A stretch of 64,000 nt of DNA from Lithospermum erythrorhizon (GCA_019722365.1 JADFUC010001892.1:220551-284550); one strand, 5' to 3'; positions 12,330 to 24,374 are shown, counted from the stretch's first letter. Notes: a model not told the origin generated them from the letters alone. Made by a program: numbers and translations.

Positions 12330-12342
12330 TTTATTATTTATT
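12330..12342 (-). terminator. Tandem AATAAA polyadenylation signals
   Basis: On the minus strand two AATAAA hexamers (12337-12342 and 12330-12335) lie 11-23 bases past the stop codon of the response-regulator gene. They are good candidates for its near-upstream polyadenylation element, although unusually close to the stop. Confidence 0.4.
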
Positions 12343-12352
12343 TCAACTCCGA

Positions 12353-15300
12353 TTAAAACTGAAGATTATGAAGAAACTTTTCAAACTCATCATCAGCCTC
12401 TGGAATAGATTTGAACCATTGTGCTACCCAATCTTCCTCAAAATCCTTGGATTGTCCACCACCAAATGCATGCATATCACCAACTCCATCTCCTCTCATG
12501 TGCATGTCACTATGGTCAAACAAATTAGATGTTGAAGAAGAAATTTGTCCAACAAGAAGATTATTGTCTTCTCTACCTCTAGACTGCTCAGTTTGGAAGA
12601 AACCAGGGAAACTTTGAAAATCATGGGAAACCACATTATATTTAGTCTCTCCGCCAGTCATCACTTGGGGTTGCTCAGCTTGCAGAGGTGGTGTTACCCA
12701 CCTTGGGGCTATGGGTGGTTGCTCTAGAGGGCCTGTTATGTCGTTATTGTCCCATGCAATTATATTTCCAGATCTGTCTAGGCAAAATGCTCCTGATTGA
12801 GAAGATTGTTCAACTGGTGGAGACTTCTTTGTGCTAGCATTTATTTGAGGACCCAACATTGTATTCCCAGTAAATGTTGATTGATTCATTTGACCGGCCT
12901 AGTAAAATTGAAGTTGATCGAAATGACATAAGATGGTAAGATAATAGATTATAAATTAAAAATGAAGTTTATATGGTTTATTGTTCTACATTTTCAATAA
13001 TAAACCACCAAAAATAGACGATTCATCATATCTTAATTGAAGATTATTATTAATTTTTATTGAAATTCTCGACTATGATTTAGGTGCTTAAAGGATGATA
13101 TTTTTCATGAACTGCATTTTCATTTACTAACATTGTTAATAAATTCCAACTTAAATATCATCCTTAACCGCACTGATTTGTAGCTACCAAAAAAATACTA
13201 ATAATAAATTAATCGTGGTCGTCCGATTTATAAGCCAAGATATATCGTGGAAGTAGCTAGCATACAGTATTTAGGAACATACGAATGGGATTTAGTATCA
13301 CTACAGATTGATGTATTAAGGGAGTCATCATGACATGAAATATATATACGAAATTTGAAAGAAATGTGCAGTATTATAATTTTCAATCAAATAAAAATAT
13401 TAATATATCACCTGTAGCTGAGTAGGTCCTCGGATATATATCGGGTTGGAGCTTCCCGTCACCATGTTTTGTATTTGGCTTTGGTTAATTCCTAATTTAA
13501 AATGACATCGACAAAAAAAGTGTGAAAAATGTCAAACAAATGGTAACATAATTGGCTATGTATTCATGAAGATAAAGTTGACAAAAATATTATCAAATGA
13601 GTGCTATTATTACCTTGCGATGATGATAGATTGAACTTATCATAATTATGTTTTTCTTGGCTCTTCTTGTTGATCTCTGAGCCTGAGGAATATGGTTTTG
13701 ATTGAGCCTTCATCGTTGCAAGTCTTATTCTAGCCCTCTCTTCATAGGATAATTTCCTCGTATTACCGTTTCTATTATCCAATCCTAGCCCTCCAGATAA
13801 TGGTAATTGTTCATTCACATGTGATGTTTCAGCCCTTTTCCCATTATCTATGTGGGGATATATTTTTTGATTATTCACTAGGTTTGTTGGAAATGCAGCT
13901 GGAATTTGATCAATAAGTTTTGTAGATTTGTTTTTGTTAGCAAATTCAAGTAATTCAGTTGCTTGTTTTGGCTGACTTTCACTAATACATTGGTTTTCAT
14001 TCAAGATTTTTCTTGGTGCAAATTCCCATATATTGATTAGGCTATGATATGACATTGGCTTCTTGAAGAAAGCTATGGCCCCTTCTTCTTTGGCTTTGTG
14101 GGCCATGTTCTCATCATCAGATATCACTGGGCATAGAATTGAGAATAATCATATGAATATAATCAATTGATGTATACCATATTACCATTCAATTCGTTAT
14201 ACAATCAAACCAAACTGATTTATTCCCTTACTACAAGAAGTACTATTATACAGTTGTACCTTGTCAAAAACTTAACTATATAGGCACGATAAAGACAAGT
14301 TTAAGAAGCTAATGTGCTGCCAAAACTTTTGTAGTATGCATAAATTTTCTAAAATCATTGATAATTTTAAATAAAGTTTTAAGGTTTAGTTTGATCTGGA
14401 TTATTTTAATCTATTAACCGATTATGTTGAATGAATGTGTTCTGAAATATGACTAGATTCATTTTAATATAATCAATTAATTTATTAAAATAATTCAAAA
14501 CAAACTAAACCTAAACAGAACACATAAGATGTAAGATTAATAGGTTCAACTAAACAATTATGTTTCAAAACATAAAAATGAGAAAAGAAGCCAATAAATA
14601 ACCTTATAACTTATTATTAACTCAAAAAATAATTTCACACTTACATATCATGGGAACAAAGATGCTCACAAGGGCTTGCTTTAGATCCTGCAATGCATCT
14701 ATTTCAGGCATTTGCATATCAACGATTGCAAGGTCGAAGTGATTTTGAAGATCGTAAACTTTTGCTAGGCCCGTGATAGTTGAATGAACATCAGTCACTG
14801 AAATAAATCAACAGAAATAATAGTTAAAATTTTATTATTATACTAGTAAAAAGGGACGTGCGTTGCACGTGATGTTTTTTGTTGCCCGTGATAGTTTTGT
14901 TATATGTGATTTATTTGTTATAATTATAAAAGGTTTCAAAAAGTTATAATAGAAAAAAAAATTATCTAATAAATAAATTTGAAAGAGTGTAATTTTTCTA
15001 AAACTATGAAATTATCAGCGAACATATAAATACATTTTAAACTTCATTGTCTAAAAATTCAATGGTCATAATGTTCAATTCTTTATCTTTGTTTTTTTAT
15101 AATTGTATATCTATATTTTCTCCGTCATGAAGAAATTAGGTTGGTAAATAATAATTGTTGATATATTTACTGCATCGTCATACTCATTAAGATCAATTAG
15201 CCCTATTTTTTGTTCTTGTTATTTTCCTTTTTAATTATTTGCTATGTCGACCTCTTTTTTTCCTTAGTTTATTGTCTTCTTTAGGAACTTCCAAATTATC

Positions 15301-16457
15301 ATGTTTTAGTTATTTTGCTAGTGTTTCATCTTTCTCTTCAACTGTCTCGTTGTTGTCATTGTTTTTTACCAACTCGACTTCTTCGATAATGGGAGAAAAT
15401 ATAGATATACAAAACTTTGTTGAAAGCATTACATTATTTATTCTCTTATTTTTATATTAGATTTAATGTTTTAATCTTGATCAGCATATTCACAAAATTT
15501 TAGTTACTTCCTCATAAACTAAATATTTATTAAAGTTTTCACGTCTTGCTCGTAGATTTTTTATTTATTTAAAACTAACTAATAGTATAAATTACCAGTG
15601 AGGTCGAACCCAACTCAATCAAATATAGTTACATTACTCATAATGCTATACCAAATTCACGCCACAGTCTCACTCATAATCATACTTTTTTAATAAAAAT
15701 TCGACCTTTCCGAATGGAAGGATTCGAACTCGAGACCTCGTCTCACTCATATATGCACTTAATATTAACAGAAAGATCAATTACAAGCAACAAATTCATT
15801 CCATTGTAGATATAATAACTTTTGGAATTCTAATTTAACAATAATAATCCACAAGAAATTAGACTATATTAAATTGAATATATAAAATATATTTGAAATC
15901 AATATTTTATTGATTTTAAATGGAATTAGCCTACATTTATTTACATAAGATATAGGTGATTTAGAATGTTTTTCCATATACAATTTACCAACAAGAAGAA
16001 TAATTTTATAGATTTTGTGTAGCCTTTTCCCCCTTTTTTCCTTGGATCAACTTAACCACCTATTGAAGATGGCAATGTCTTGTTGTACACTATCATATGA
16101 GGAAATCATAGATTATGCTAGATATCTTTATTGGATGAAATATATTTTATGTAGCTAAATACGATATAAGAAGTTCATGATGAAATGTCTCCATTAAACA
16201 ATAAATGAAGAATCATATTTAAAAGTATCAACAAATATTTAAGAGGTAAAAATAAAATCATCCAAATACCAAAAACCATACATGATACATATCGAGTATA
16301 AAGAAAATGGATATTTGACAAAGTAGATACCTTGATGCAATTGTTCTTCAAGAACAAGTTTCATGTACCTCAAGGATTCTTTAGCGGAATCAACCAATAG
16401 AACTTTTAATCCATGTAACCATTTATGATTGGGAGGAAGTATTTTTGCATTATTCAT
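12353..16457 (-). CDS. Response-regulator (receiver-domain) protein without GARP/Myb domain
   Basis: Five exons join in frame: 16457-16331, 14797-14645, 14126-13614, 13491-13412 and 12898-12353. All introns are GT-AG. The sum is 1419 bp, or 472 residues plus stop. Residues 17-125 form a CheY-like receiver domain close to plant type-B regulators: D69 in IVDMQMPE is the phospho-acceptor, K116 precedes P117, and SLINIWEFA matches the last helix. The acidic pocket is incomplete: D23 is present but S24 replaces the second acid. Type-B proteins then carry a GARP/Myb domain. Here residues 126-472 instead hold a charged linker (YEERARIRLATMK) and a Gln/Ser/Pro/Asp-rich acidic tail ending FEKFLHNLQF, possibly an activation or partner-binding region. 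The likely role is in His-Asp phosphorelay or cytokinin signalling, perhaps as a competitor or adaptor, but this is inferred. The exon structure is predicted by eye. A pseudogene is possible, but every frame is open. Confidence 0.8.
14843..14870 (-). mobile_element. Helitron 3' terminus (hairpin plus CTAG) in intron 1
   Basis: On the minus strand the sequence reads ACGTGCAACGCACGT, then a short T-rich spacer, then CTAG followed by T. A GC-rich hairpin a few bases before CTRR, inserted before a T, is the standard Helitron 3' end. The 5' end (TC...) was not located. It would lie at a higher coordinate within the same 1.5-kb intron. Confidence 0.6.
15570..15790 (-). mobile_element. SINE-like sequence in intron 1
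   Basis: The minus strand carries two pol III B-box-like motifs, GAGTTCGAATCC (about 15720-15731) and GGGTTCGACCTC, and ends in an A-rich tail (TTTTAAATAAATAAAAAA) near 15553-15570. A clear A-box and target duplications were not found, so this could be one diverged SINE, two overlapping ones, or tRNA-like noise. Confidence 0.35.
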
Positions 16458-16537
16458 TTCTATTGAAATGAGAAGAAGCAAAGTTGAGAACTAGAGATGA
16501 ATGTTTAGTTTAGTATTAATATAAGTGAAAATAACGC

Positions 16538-16549
16538 TTATATATATAT
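16538..16549 (-). promoter_or_regulatory. TATA box of the response-regulator gene
   Basis: The minus strand has ATATATATATAAGC about 85 bases upstream of the ATG at 16457. The leader between them is pyrimidine-rich (CTTCTTCTC) without upstream ATGs. Position and context fit a plant TATA box with a 5' leader of roughly 50-60 bases. Confidence 0.45.
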
Positions 16550-17189
16550 TCTAAACCTCTATTAGATTATCAACATAAAAAATTAAACAGTAACTCACTC
16601 TTGACTAGTTTAAACAGAGAATAAGATTTTCATATCTTGAATTAAATCCATTTGTACTGTTTCACCTTTTTATTCAAAGCGTTGACAAAAAGATTAAAGT
16701 TGTTAGAAAAGATTTTGTATTTTATATAAAAAAAATTTACAAAAGCTATATTTTTTAATGAGATTTATCCTAAAGATATGGTGGACCAACTAGATTGCAT
16801 GCATACTCATCAAACATTTAATAGTCAACTAATGCAAAAATCTAAATGCGTTGTATGCGTAATTATTTATATTATAAATATTTAAACTAAGATAATAAAT
16901 AAGTGATTAATTATTTAAGTAAATTTATAAATTATATTATTTTGATTTATATTATAACTCATTTGTTCATAGTTATATGACCAATTTAATTTTTTACAAT
17001 ATAATTTTAATAATAGATTTAAAAATTTTGTTACCGTACTCTTTCTTGTTTTGAGAAGTTTACAATAAAAGAATGCGTATTATGTAATTTTATTTATTGT
17101 TAAACGTCGACTTACTGCTTAATAAAAAAATGCACCTTATGTTATTTTATTTATTGTTAGAAAATATCAACATCGATTGATTAGTAGTA

Positions 17190-17391
17190 CTCCCTCCATT
17201 CCACCTGAAATTGTTCACTTTTTTTTATAGTTGTAACTTTCAAACTTGTAAAATATATTTATTTGTTGTATAATATTTTTATAAAAATATCAATGGAAAG
17301 AGTTTGAAATGTATTTTTTTTCATTGATATAGTTTTTATCAAGTATTATCTTAATGCAAATAAAAATATCTACGGTCGAAATTCGAGAGAG
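17190..17391. mobile_element. Stowaway-like MITE
   Basis: It starts CTCCCTCCATTCC and ends GAGAGAG, flanked by TA on both sides (17188-17189 and 17392-17393). The 202-bp AT-rich body is related to the element at 24375-24563 in the opposite orientation. TA duplication and CTCCCTCC ends are typical of Stowaway (Tc1/mariner) MITEs. Confidence 0.75.
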
Positions 17392-17510
17392 TATAACAAA
17401 AAAGTCAGAAAAGGAATTAGGAGCCAGAGAACTTTAGTAAGGGATGGGAGGAAATATAAAATATTAGTAGTTCTACTATTCAATTTTATTTAATATATTC
17501 ATTTAACATA

Positions 17511-17761
17511 CTCCACACATCCACGAATTGTCGAATTTGACTTTCGCGGTCACAAATGGCGGCTTAAAAGCGTTAATATCTACAATTATACATGAGTGAA
17601 AATTATAAAAAGTTGAGATTTCAAAAGAAATATATATTGAAGCGAATCTAACAAGATCCAGCGTACCTATATTATTTCTTATCTCTTAATGAGAATTCGT
17701 AATTAGTATATAAAGTTTGGCCGAAATAGTGAAATAAGGCTGTCTTTTTGGGATGGAGGAG
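17511..17761. mobile_element. Stowaway-like MITE, second family
   Basis: Starts CTCCACACATCCACG and ends TTTTGGGATGGAGGAG with TA on both sides (17509-17510, 17762-17763). The interior is an inverted-orientation homologue of the MITE at 57132-57387 (shared GGCTTAAAAGCGTTAATATC versus GATATTTACGTTTTTAAGCC). Confidence 0.75.
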
Positions 17762-18604
17762 TATTTTAATTGATGATTGACTAAATAATATAATATTACA
17801 CAAAACTGAATAATATCAAGATATTTTTATGAAATTATACCGATTTTAGTCGCGGAAAATAGCCAAAGAGAGGGCGCTAGCATTAGATGTTGTTCTTGAA
17901 TGTGAGGAAATACTCCAAATGAATTATATTGAAAATCACAATGGAATAAAGATGACATATCTCTTTTAAAAACTATATCTTGTGCAATAAATTTTCTAAT
18001 AAAAAGTTAAACTTTAATATTATATAAAAGTTAAACTTTAATAATACTTAAGGTCCCGTTTAAAGCTTATAGAATTTAGTAAGCTTGGTGCTTATAAATG
18101 GTATAATTTTACTTTCACCTTAATTCAAATAGAAGCATGTAACCACTCCTCATAAACATTGCATGCAATATGTGTTAGTTAATGAAAAGAAAGCATTGAA
18201 ATGCTTAAATGCTCTGTTTTTATATGAACCGTTAAATGCGATCAAATATCTTCTTTATAAGATGATCGATGATGTGTAGCCCATGTAAGCTTGTTGCTTA
18301 CAATATATGTGTAAGTTCCTAAGATGAGGCTCTATTACTTGATATGGACACTTTTAAAATTTTGATATAAATAACAACTTTAATATAAAAGGTCACAAGA
18401 AGTCATTCAAATAGAAGATGAGGGTACCGATTTGTACATCGAATGTTCATCAATAAAGTGGATTATATACCTATCATATACATATTCATGCATGCATTTT
18501 TTAGACCATAATGTCGATGAATTATATTTCATATAGAGTGAAAACTAATATAAGTATTATTATGACAATATACTCTAATTTAGTTTACTAATTACTTAAT
18601 CAAT

Positions 18605-18851
18605 CTTTCTCGTTTTTTTTAGTTGTCGTTTTAGACATTTGTACATGGATTAAGAAAAAAAGTAGTCAAAAAGTGCATTGAAAATGTAGAATGACAATCA
18701 ATTGAAACAATATAATTGATTGGTTGTTAATTTAAAGATAAAAAGTAGTCAAAAAGTACATTAAAAATATAAAAATGATATTTATTATGGTAAAACGATA
18801 ACTAAAAAAAATTTATTTGGCTAAAACGTCAACTAAAAAAAATGGAGGGAG
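18605..18851. mobile_element. Stowaway-like MITE, third family
   Basis: Inverted ends of about 27 bases: left TTTTTTTTAGTTGTCGTTTT (from 18613) and right AACGTCAACTAAAAAAAA followed by TGGAGGGAG and TA at 18852-18853. The interior has a duplicated AAAAAGTAGTCAAAAAGT motif. The left terminal CTCCCTCC is degenerate. Confidence 0.7.
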
Positions 18852-19021
18852 TATTAAATAGTAAAGATTGAATTTTGTTTAATTTCCTTTCATATTGAAT
18901 TTAACTCTAATTAATTATTGCATCTATAGTTTATAGATAAAGATATTTTTGTTTAAACGTAAAAACTAGCATGTTATATATATATTATAATAAAAAAAAT
19001 TAAATTTTTTGAAATAAAATA

Positions 19022-21477
19022 TGTAATAACCGGTCGCGACCCGTTAATAAAATAAACTAAAATATGAGATTTTTAATTTATTTTCCGTGAAATTGGAACC
19101 CACTAAATATTTTATGTTCGTAAATGTTATGTTCGGAAGTTAGTTGTCGGATTAAGTTAAAGCAGTATGGTGAATTAGAGAACTCAATTTTCACCGGTTG
19201 GGCTTTTGGGCCAACCCGACTTCAAACCAGCAGAACACCATAGTGAGCCCCAAAGCCCAAACCAAAGCCCAAACCCAGAAGCCATTCTTCTCTCTTATTT
19301 CACGCGAGAAAAGAATAAGCGCGTGTATTACCCACCGTTTTTATTCTTTCTTTCAATTTTCTCCGCCGATTACCGAATTTGGGCTAGAGTACCGGAGAAG
19401 TTTCTCACCAAATCATCCCGCCCGTTTCAAAGGTAAAAAGGTTGCGATATTTTGAGTATTTTGTGAAATCTCCAAACTTTGACTTTTGTTGACTTTTTGA
19501 TATTTTGAATTTTATTGCTCCAATTGATTCTTGGGTTGTAGATTAGTTATTCTTGGATTGAAATATGGTGTTTGATGTGAAATTTCGGATGTTTTAGGAC
19601 GGTTGACTTTTTGAACTTTTGGGTTGACTTTGGATTTTTGGGTATATTATTGAATAGAATTATTATGCAGGAGCAGAATTGTAATATAGGAATTGATAAT
19701 GATCGATATTTGGGGTAGAAAGCGGTAGTTATAGTTGAATTGACTTTAGGGTGATCGTGAGTTGACTTTATTTAAAATGTAATTGGTTAATGTAAATAAA
19801 GTTAGTGGATCGTAGAGTGTGATTGTTTGGAATACAAATATGAATTATAAGTGTTGGGAACAAATAGGTTGGAATTAATCGTAGTGGATTTTGGGTAGTA
19901 AACGAACTTAGGGATTAGGGGTTGAGAGTTATAGTTAAATTGATCGGGAAAAGGTTGAAATTGGAATTATTGAAATTATTTGGAAATGTTGGGAGTTTGA
20001 ATAAGATATAGGCTGATTATCGAATTTAGTCCGGGTAGCGAGGTTGGTCATCGAGATTGTTATTGAAACATAGCGGTAATGTTCACATAAGGATTGTAAA
20101 TTTATAAGCGGGAAATGAGTTAAAAAATTAAATTATTTAAATTAGGATAAAAGGATTGACATGGTTCTGAGTTGTGATTTTATTTTTCTAATGTAATGCA
20201 TTGGGACTCGGGCGTGGGAGCAGTGATGATCGATTGAGCGCTTGAGCGCTGAGTGAGTGCTTAGCCAAGGTGGTGTTGTGTATGATAAGTTAGGCTATTA
20301 GCGGTAATGCGTGTTGTGAACCCTAACTTGATTGATGTATTGTTGTGAGGCTGTGAATTGTTGAACTTGTATGGTAGTCGCGTTAGATGCGTGGTGTATT
20401 TATTAGAGGGTATTTATGTATGTAGAGTACATTTATGTTTTAAGCGTAATAGTTGAGTATGTTTATCTTGAGAGTATTCACGTATTCATATTTGAGTATA
20501 ATTGTGGTGCGGGAAGTATGCAGGGGTGTATCTACATTTGAGTGCGGGTTTGTGCGATTGATTTGTATTGTATGTGATATAGGTGTTACTTTGAAACTGT
20601 TGTATGTTTGTTGTGTGTGCTTGACATTGTATGTGTGTGTTTTGTGGATGTTGAGACGTTGTGGGGTGTTCGAAGGGTGAGCCTGCCGGGAAAAGGATGA
20701 ATTGTTATATATGATGTTATGGTAATCAATTATTTATGGTTGTGAATTGTTAACGTGTTGGGTGAAATTTGCGGATTCACACGTGTTTGATTATGTGATG
20801 TGATATGGCACATGAGTTACGTAAGTCGAGTGTTCTCTGAGGTGTGCATTTATTGCCGATGAGTATTCATTGAGATGTCTTGAATAGTTAGTATAATTAT
20901 GTACTATATTTGTATATAAGCTGTATTTACTCATCTTGTTGCTAAGTACCTATATATATATTTTCACTTTTGTATCGTCGTTCGGATATGGGTAGATTCT
21001 GTCCAAATTGATAGTTTCTAAGCTAATTTGTCGAGAACACCCTTTCCCACCTCCAGATTGACAGGTGCCCTTTGGAAGCAGTTGAGTTGCGAGTGTCCGG
21101 TGACTTCATTTAGGTGAGCGACGGGTGGCTAGGATCCTCGGCAGTCCTCTTTGTTTTTCATTACTTTGATGTAAACAGTTTTTCTACTTTTGGTTTGGAG
21201 ATGTTGGAACTATAATGTATTTTTCAATGAGGTATATTTTGTGATTTGGTTAACGTGGTGTGTTTTCAGGTTTGGTTTGGAAATGCCACGATAGTTAAAC
21301 TTTTGTGTATGTCAATGTTTTTCGATTTTCGAACTACTTTATTGTTATCGAACTACTCGGGTTCTCTTGGTTTTAAGCGAGTGTTTCGTGTCCAGCCATC
21401 ACGATTGGTGACTCCGATATCTGAGGGTTGATGGCGACTCGACTTACCGATGCAGAGCTCGAGGGTGGGTGGATACA
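19022..21477 (+). mobile_element. Solo LTR, 2456 bp, with perfect TSD AAATA
   Basis: Begins TGTAATAACCGGTCG and ends GGGTGGATACA, giving the TG...CA termini of an LTR. The five bases before (19017-19021) and after (21478-21482) are both AAATA, a perfect target-site duplication. No primer site, coding region or second LTR is present, so recombination between two LTRs probably removed the rest. The start resembles the Gypsy-like LTRs elsewhere in the window, but the body is largely different, so it is a related subfamily at most. Short open frames at about 19.2, 20.5 and 21.2 kb are within it and are not genes. Confidence 0.9.
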
Positions 21478-21482
21478 AAATA

Positions 21483-23823
21483 TCTAAATCTATTAAATTT
21501 GCGGAAATAAAGAAGAATTAAATGATTGTATGCATTAGCAGTTTAAATGCTTTCCAGAATTGACAAGCTTTTACGCCGTGATAAACATAATATTGATTTG
21601 AATAAAATTTAATGTCAATATTAAAGTATAATGAAAATATTATTATTTGATCATTTTTTTTTTAAATATTATTACAACGAAATAAAAATATTTGAATTTA
21701 ACATTTGTCTGTGAAAATTTAAATTTAAACCTTAACAATCTATTGGGGATGGAGGGTATTAGATAAAGTAGCTTGACACTTTTAATTTCAATTATTTATG
21801 TGTAATACAAAATATCATAATAATTTAGATATATGTTCTTTTAATATTAATTTTTTGGGTTAGAAAAGAAATTTAAATTTTTTAATTTATAATTGAATAA
21901 TTATCATACAAAGTAGACTAATTCATTTCATTAAAATGGAATGTACTTATTATTATGATAAAATTAAAAAAAATCAAATGTAGTATTATATCAAACACTT
22001 TTATCTTTTGGTAAATATGTTGAGTATTTCTTATATAATTGAGTAAGATATTGATAATGAACATATAGTGAACTAGCATGCGTATGAAAGTGTTCTAGAA
22101 TTTTAAGGAAAAAATTTAAGACTTATTAATTATTGAATTGTTATAGTCTTTTTAAAATTTTGAAACATAATTTTCCACGATAGAAAATATTATAATAAGG
22201 GTAATAGTAGTAGGATGAAAGGAAGAAACACAACACTTTTATAATTAGGCTTAAGAATTTAAGACTTAATGAGTATTGAATTGTTATAGAGTCTTTAAAA
22301 TTTCGAAACATATTTTTTTCACTAATAGAAAATATAAAAATAAAGGTAATATAATAATTAGTAGTGTGAAAGAAAAAAAACACAAATCACACTTTTATAA
22401 ATAGGGAAATTTTGAATTGCAGATTCTTCATTAGTGATGCAATTTGAAAATAAATGCTTTATTTTGACAAATAATGTTATATACATTGTATAATCAAAAG
22501 CATATATGGAGTATTTAATTTCTTTTGTTATGTGAGCTTGAGTGCATGTTTGTGACAATATAAAGTTCTTACATGAAAAAAGAAGAAGTTAATAATAACC
22601 AATTATTAACTCAAATATTAATATATGTAGCATCAGTGGATTCAGACGTTGTTTTTAAACATTATATATACTATTGCTTGGATTCGTACTCTTGCGAGTT
22701 TAATTTAATTTATAAATATTCATGATTTTTGCATCATTCAAAAAGAGTTGATTTTATGTATTTGATTATACTATTCTTTATTTCCATTGTTTTAATTTTT
22801 TTAGAAATAAAAAATGAATTTTGGAGAGCCTAAATTATTTAATGATTTTATGCTCTTTATTGTGGACTGGTTTGAACCATCAATTGTTTTCAAGACAATA
22901 TTACATGTTGCATTATTTTTTTGTATATGATTCTGATTATATAATGGCAAAATTAAATCTCATATAGTAGGACAAAATTGGGAATTTATTCATGCATTTG
23001 CTTGACTTAGTTCTTTAGGTCCTAAATATATTCATGCACGAGAGTACTTTAAAAATTTATTAATTGATGTCAGCTGTCATGATTTTGATTATGATAAAAT
23101 TTAACTTTCTATGATGGACTAATTCAGTAGCAAGTGTGAAGGTAGATTCTGGCTAACCGCTTAAGTTCGAAGAGCGGCGTCCACAAACCAATTGGTGATA
23201 GATGCATGCTTGGTTTTATATAGTGATGAACCATCGCTTATTTTTTTTTTTAATGTGAGACAATTTCATGTGAGCTAACGAATTATTAGAGTCGAAATCT
23301 TACCAAATATTATATTTTAAATCAAACAAGCCAATTACCTAATTAGTAGTAACCACATTTCAATTTAATTAAGAGGTTAAACTTACCAATTAAAATTACT
23401 CAATATCGATCATAGATTAATCTTATTTAAATCATTTTTATTTAATATTCTTCGAATTCGAGTTGAAATCTCATCGTAGGAAAGAAAATAAAAGAATTAT
23501 TGTAATATTAAATATAATAAAAAACAAGTATGTAATGTACTATATATTTGTTATCTTTTAATACATAAACGTTAAATTAATTGATTGAATTTTTTGTTTA
23601 AAGATGGGTTTATTAATTGTTGAAGTAAACCTCCCAATTAAACTATGTTTTTATATTTAAGCTAAATTTCACACAGACAACTAAATTATGAAAAACATTT
23701 CAAGTAGCCACCTGAACATTTCAAATAGGCAGTTGGGATGATTTTTGATCTTAAATTTTTGAAAGCAAATGCTTTTGATCTTGAGCTTCTCTTTAATGGT
23801 AATCCCAGAGGCAAAATAATAAA
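21483..23823. other. AT-rich intergenic DNA with a local duplication
   Basis: No supported gene on either strand. Contains the 143-bp tandem duplication at 22109-22400. The rest is strongly AT-rich with no recognisable element. Confidence 0.5.
22109..22400. repeat. Diverged tandem duplication, period about 143 bp
   Basis: Two copies share TTTAAGACTTA, TATTGAATTGTTATAG, the stretch around TTTAAAATTT and GAAACATA, and AGAAAATAT. The TATTGAA anchor is at 22131 in the first copy and 22274 in the second. The copies have diverged by substitutions and small indels. Confidence 0.75.
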
Positions 23824-24341
23824 ATTATATATATTACACTTTATAGTCCATTTTAAAAATAATAAATAATTAATTGGATCAATTTTTACTCTATAATAAT
23901 TAAATTTAATTAATTCAATTTAAAAAATTAAATAAATCTTGGCCTTTTTACTCCATGGTTGAGAAGCTTACCCATAGCCTTATTGCCCATAGTGGTTGTT
24001 AGCGATGGCAGTCTCAGAGCCCCCAACCACTGTGATTGCTTGGCCGAGGCCAAACAAGATGTGGGCCCGTATTTATTTACCTTTTTATCCTTTAGAAATT
24101 ACTAGTAAAAAAGAAATTTTCTCTGGGTTTGCGGCCCCCCTCCGTAAGGGAGGCGGAGATGCCTCCGAAGGAGGTCTGATAGAACAAGAAGATGTCGATG
24201 TGGGGGTGGGGGTGGGAGTGGGGGTAAGGGTGAAGATGTTGGTGTTTTTAATTAAATTAATTAAAATTAATTATTAAAAATTGATTTAATTAATTATTTA
24301 TTATTTTAAAAATTATTAAATAAAGTGTAATATATATTACC
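23824..24341. mobile_element. Fold-back element with long inverted repeats and GC-rich core
   Basis: The left arm (about 23826-23935) and the reverse complement of the right arm (about 24245-24341) share TATATATTACACTTTAT, then a TTTTAAAATAATAAATAATTA-type block, then ATCAATTTTTA and AATTTAATTAATT segments. The roughly 100-base arms enclose a GC-rich core (about 23945-24240) including GGCGGAGATGCCTCCG and a G-rich run. The structure fits a fold-back or MITE-like DNA transposon. A 93-codon open frame across the core is probably incidental. Confidence 0.6.
24198..24233 (+). other. G-rich tract with quadruplex potential
   Basis: Five runs of three or more G occur in one short tract (GGGGGTGGGGGTGGGAG, then GGGGG and GGG with loops of 1-3 bases). 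This meets the usual G-quadruplex pattern on the plus strand. It lies in the core of the fold-back element. Confidence 0.7.
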
Positions 24342-24374
24342 GATCATGAATTATTAAAACTTTTTGAATTTTTT

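Larger units (their letters stand above)
16550..19016. other. Upstream region of the response-regulator gene with MITEs
   Basis: No gene on either strand. The stretch is AT-rich and holds three Stowaway-like MITEs, listed separately. The remainder shows no recognisable feature. Confidence 0.5.

Noticed and set aside
12411..12727. Plus-strand frames opposite the last response-regulator exon
   Set aside because: Antisense to a well-supported exon with no motif of their own.
15600..15735. Possible tRNA gene (GTTCGAATCC)
   Set aside because: No acceptor-stem pairing or D/anticodon arms could be formed; the A-rich tail suggests a SINE instead.
19198..19455. Two plus-strand frames of 76-85 codons
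   Set aside because: Inside the solo LTR whose edges are fixed by a perfect target duplication.
23996..24277. 93-codon frame with a Val/Gly repeat tail
   Set aside because: The repeat comes from the GTGGGGGTGGGG tract in the core of a fold-back element; no domain.
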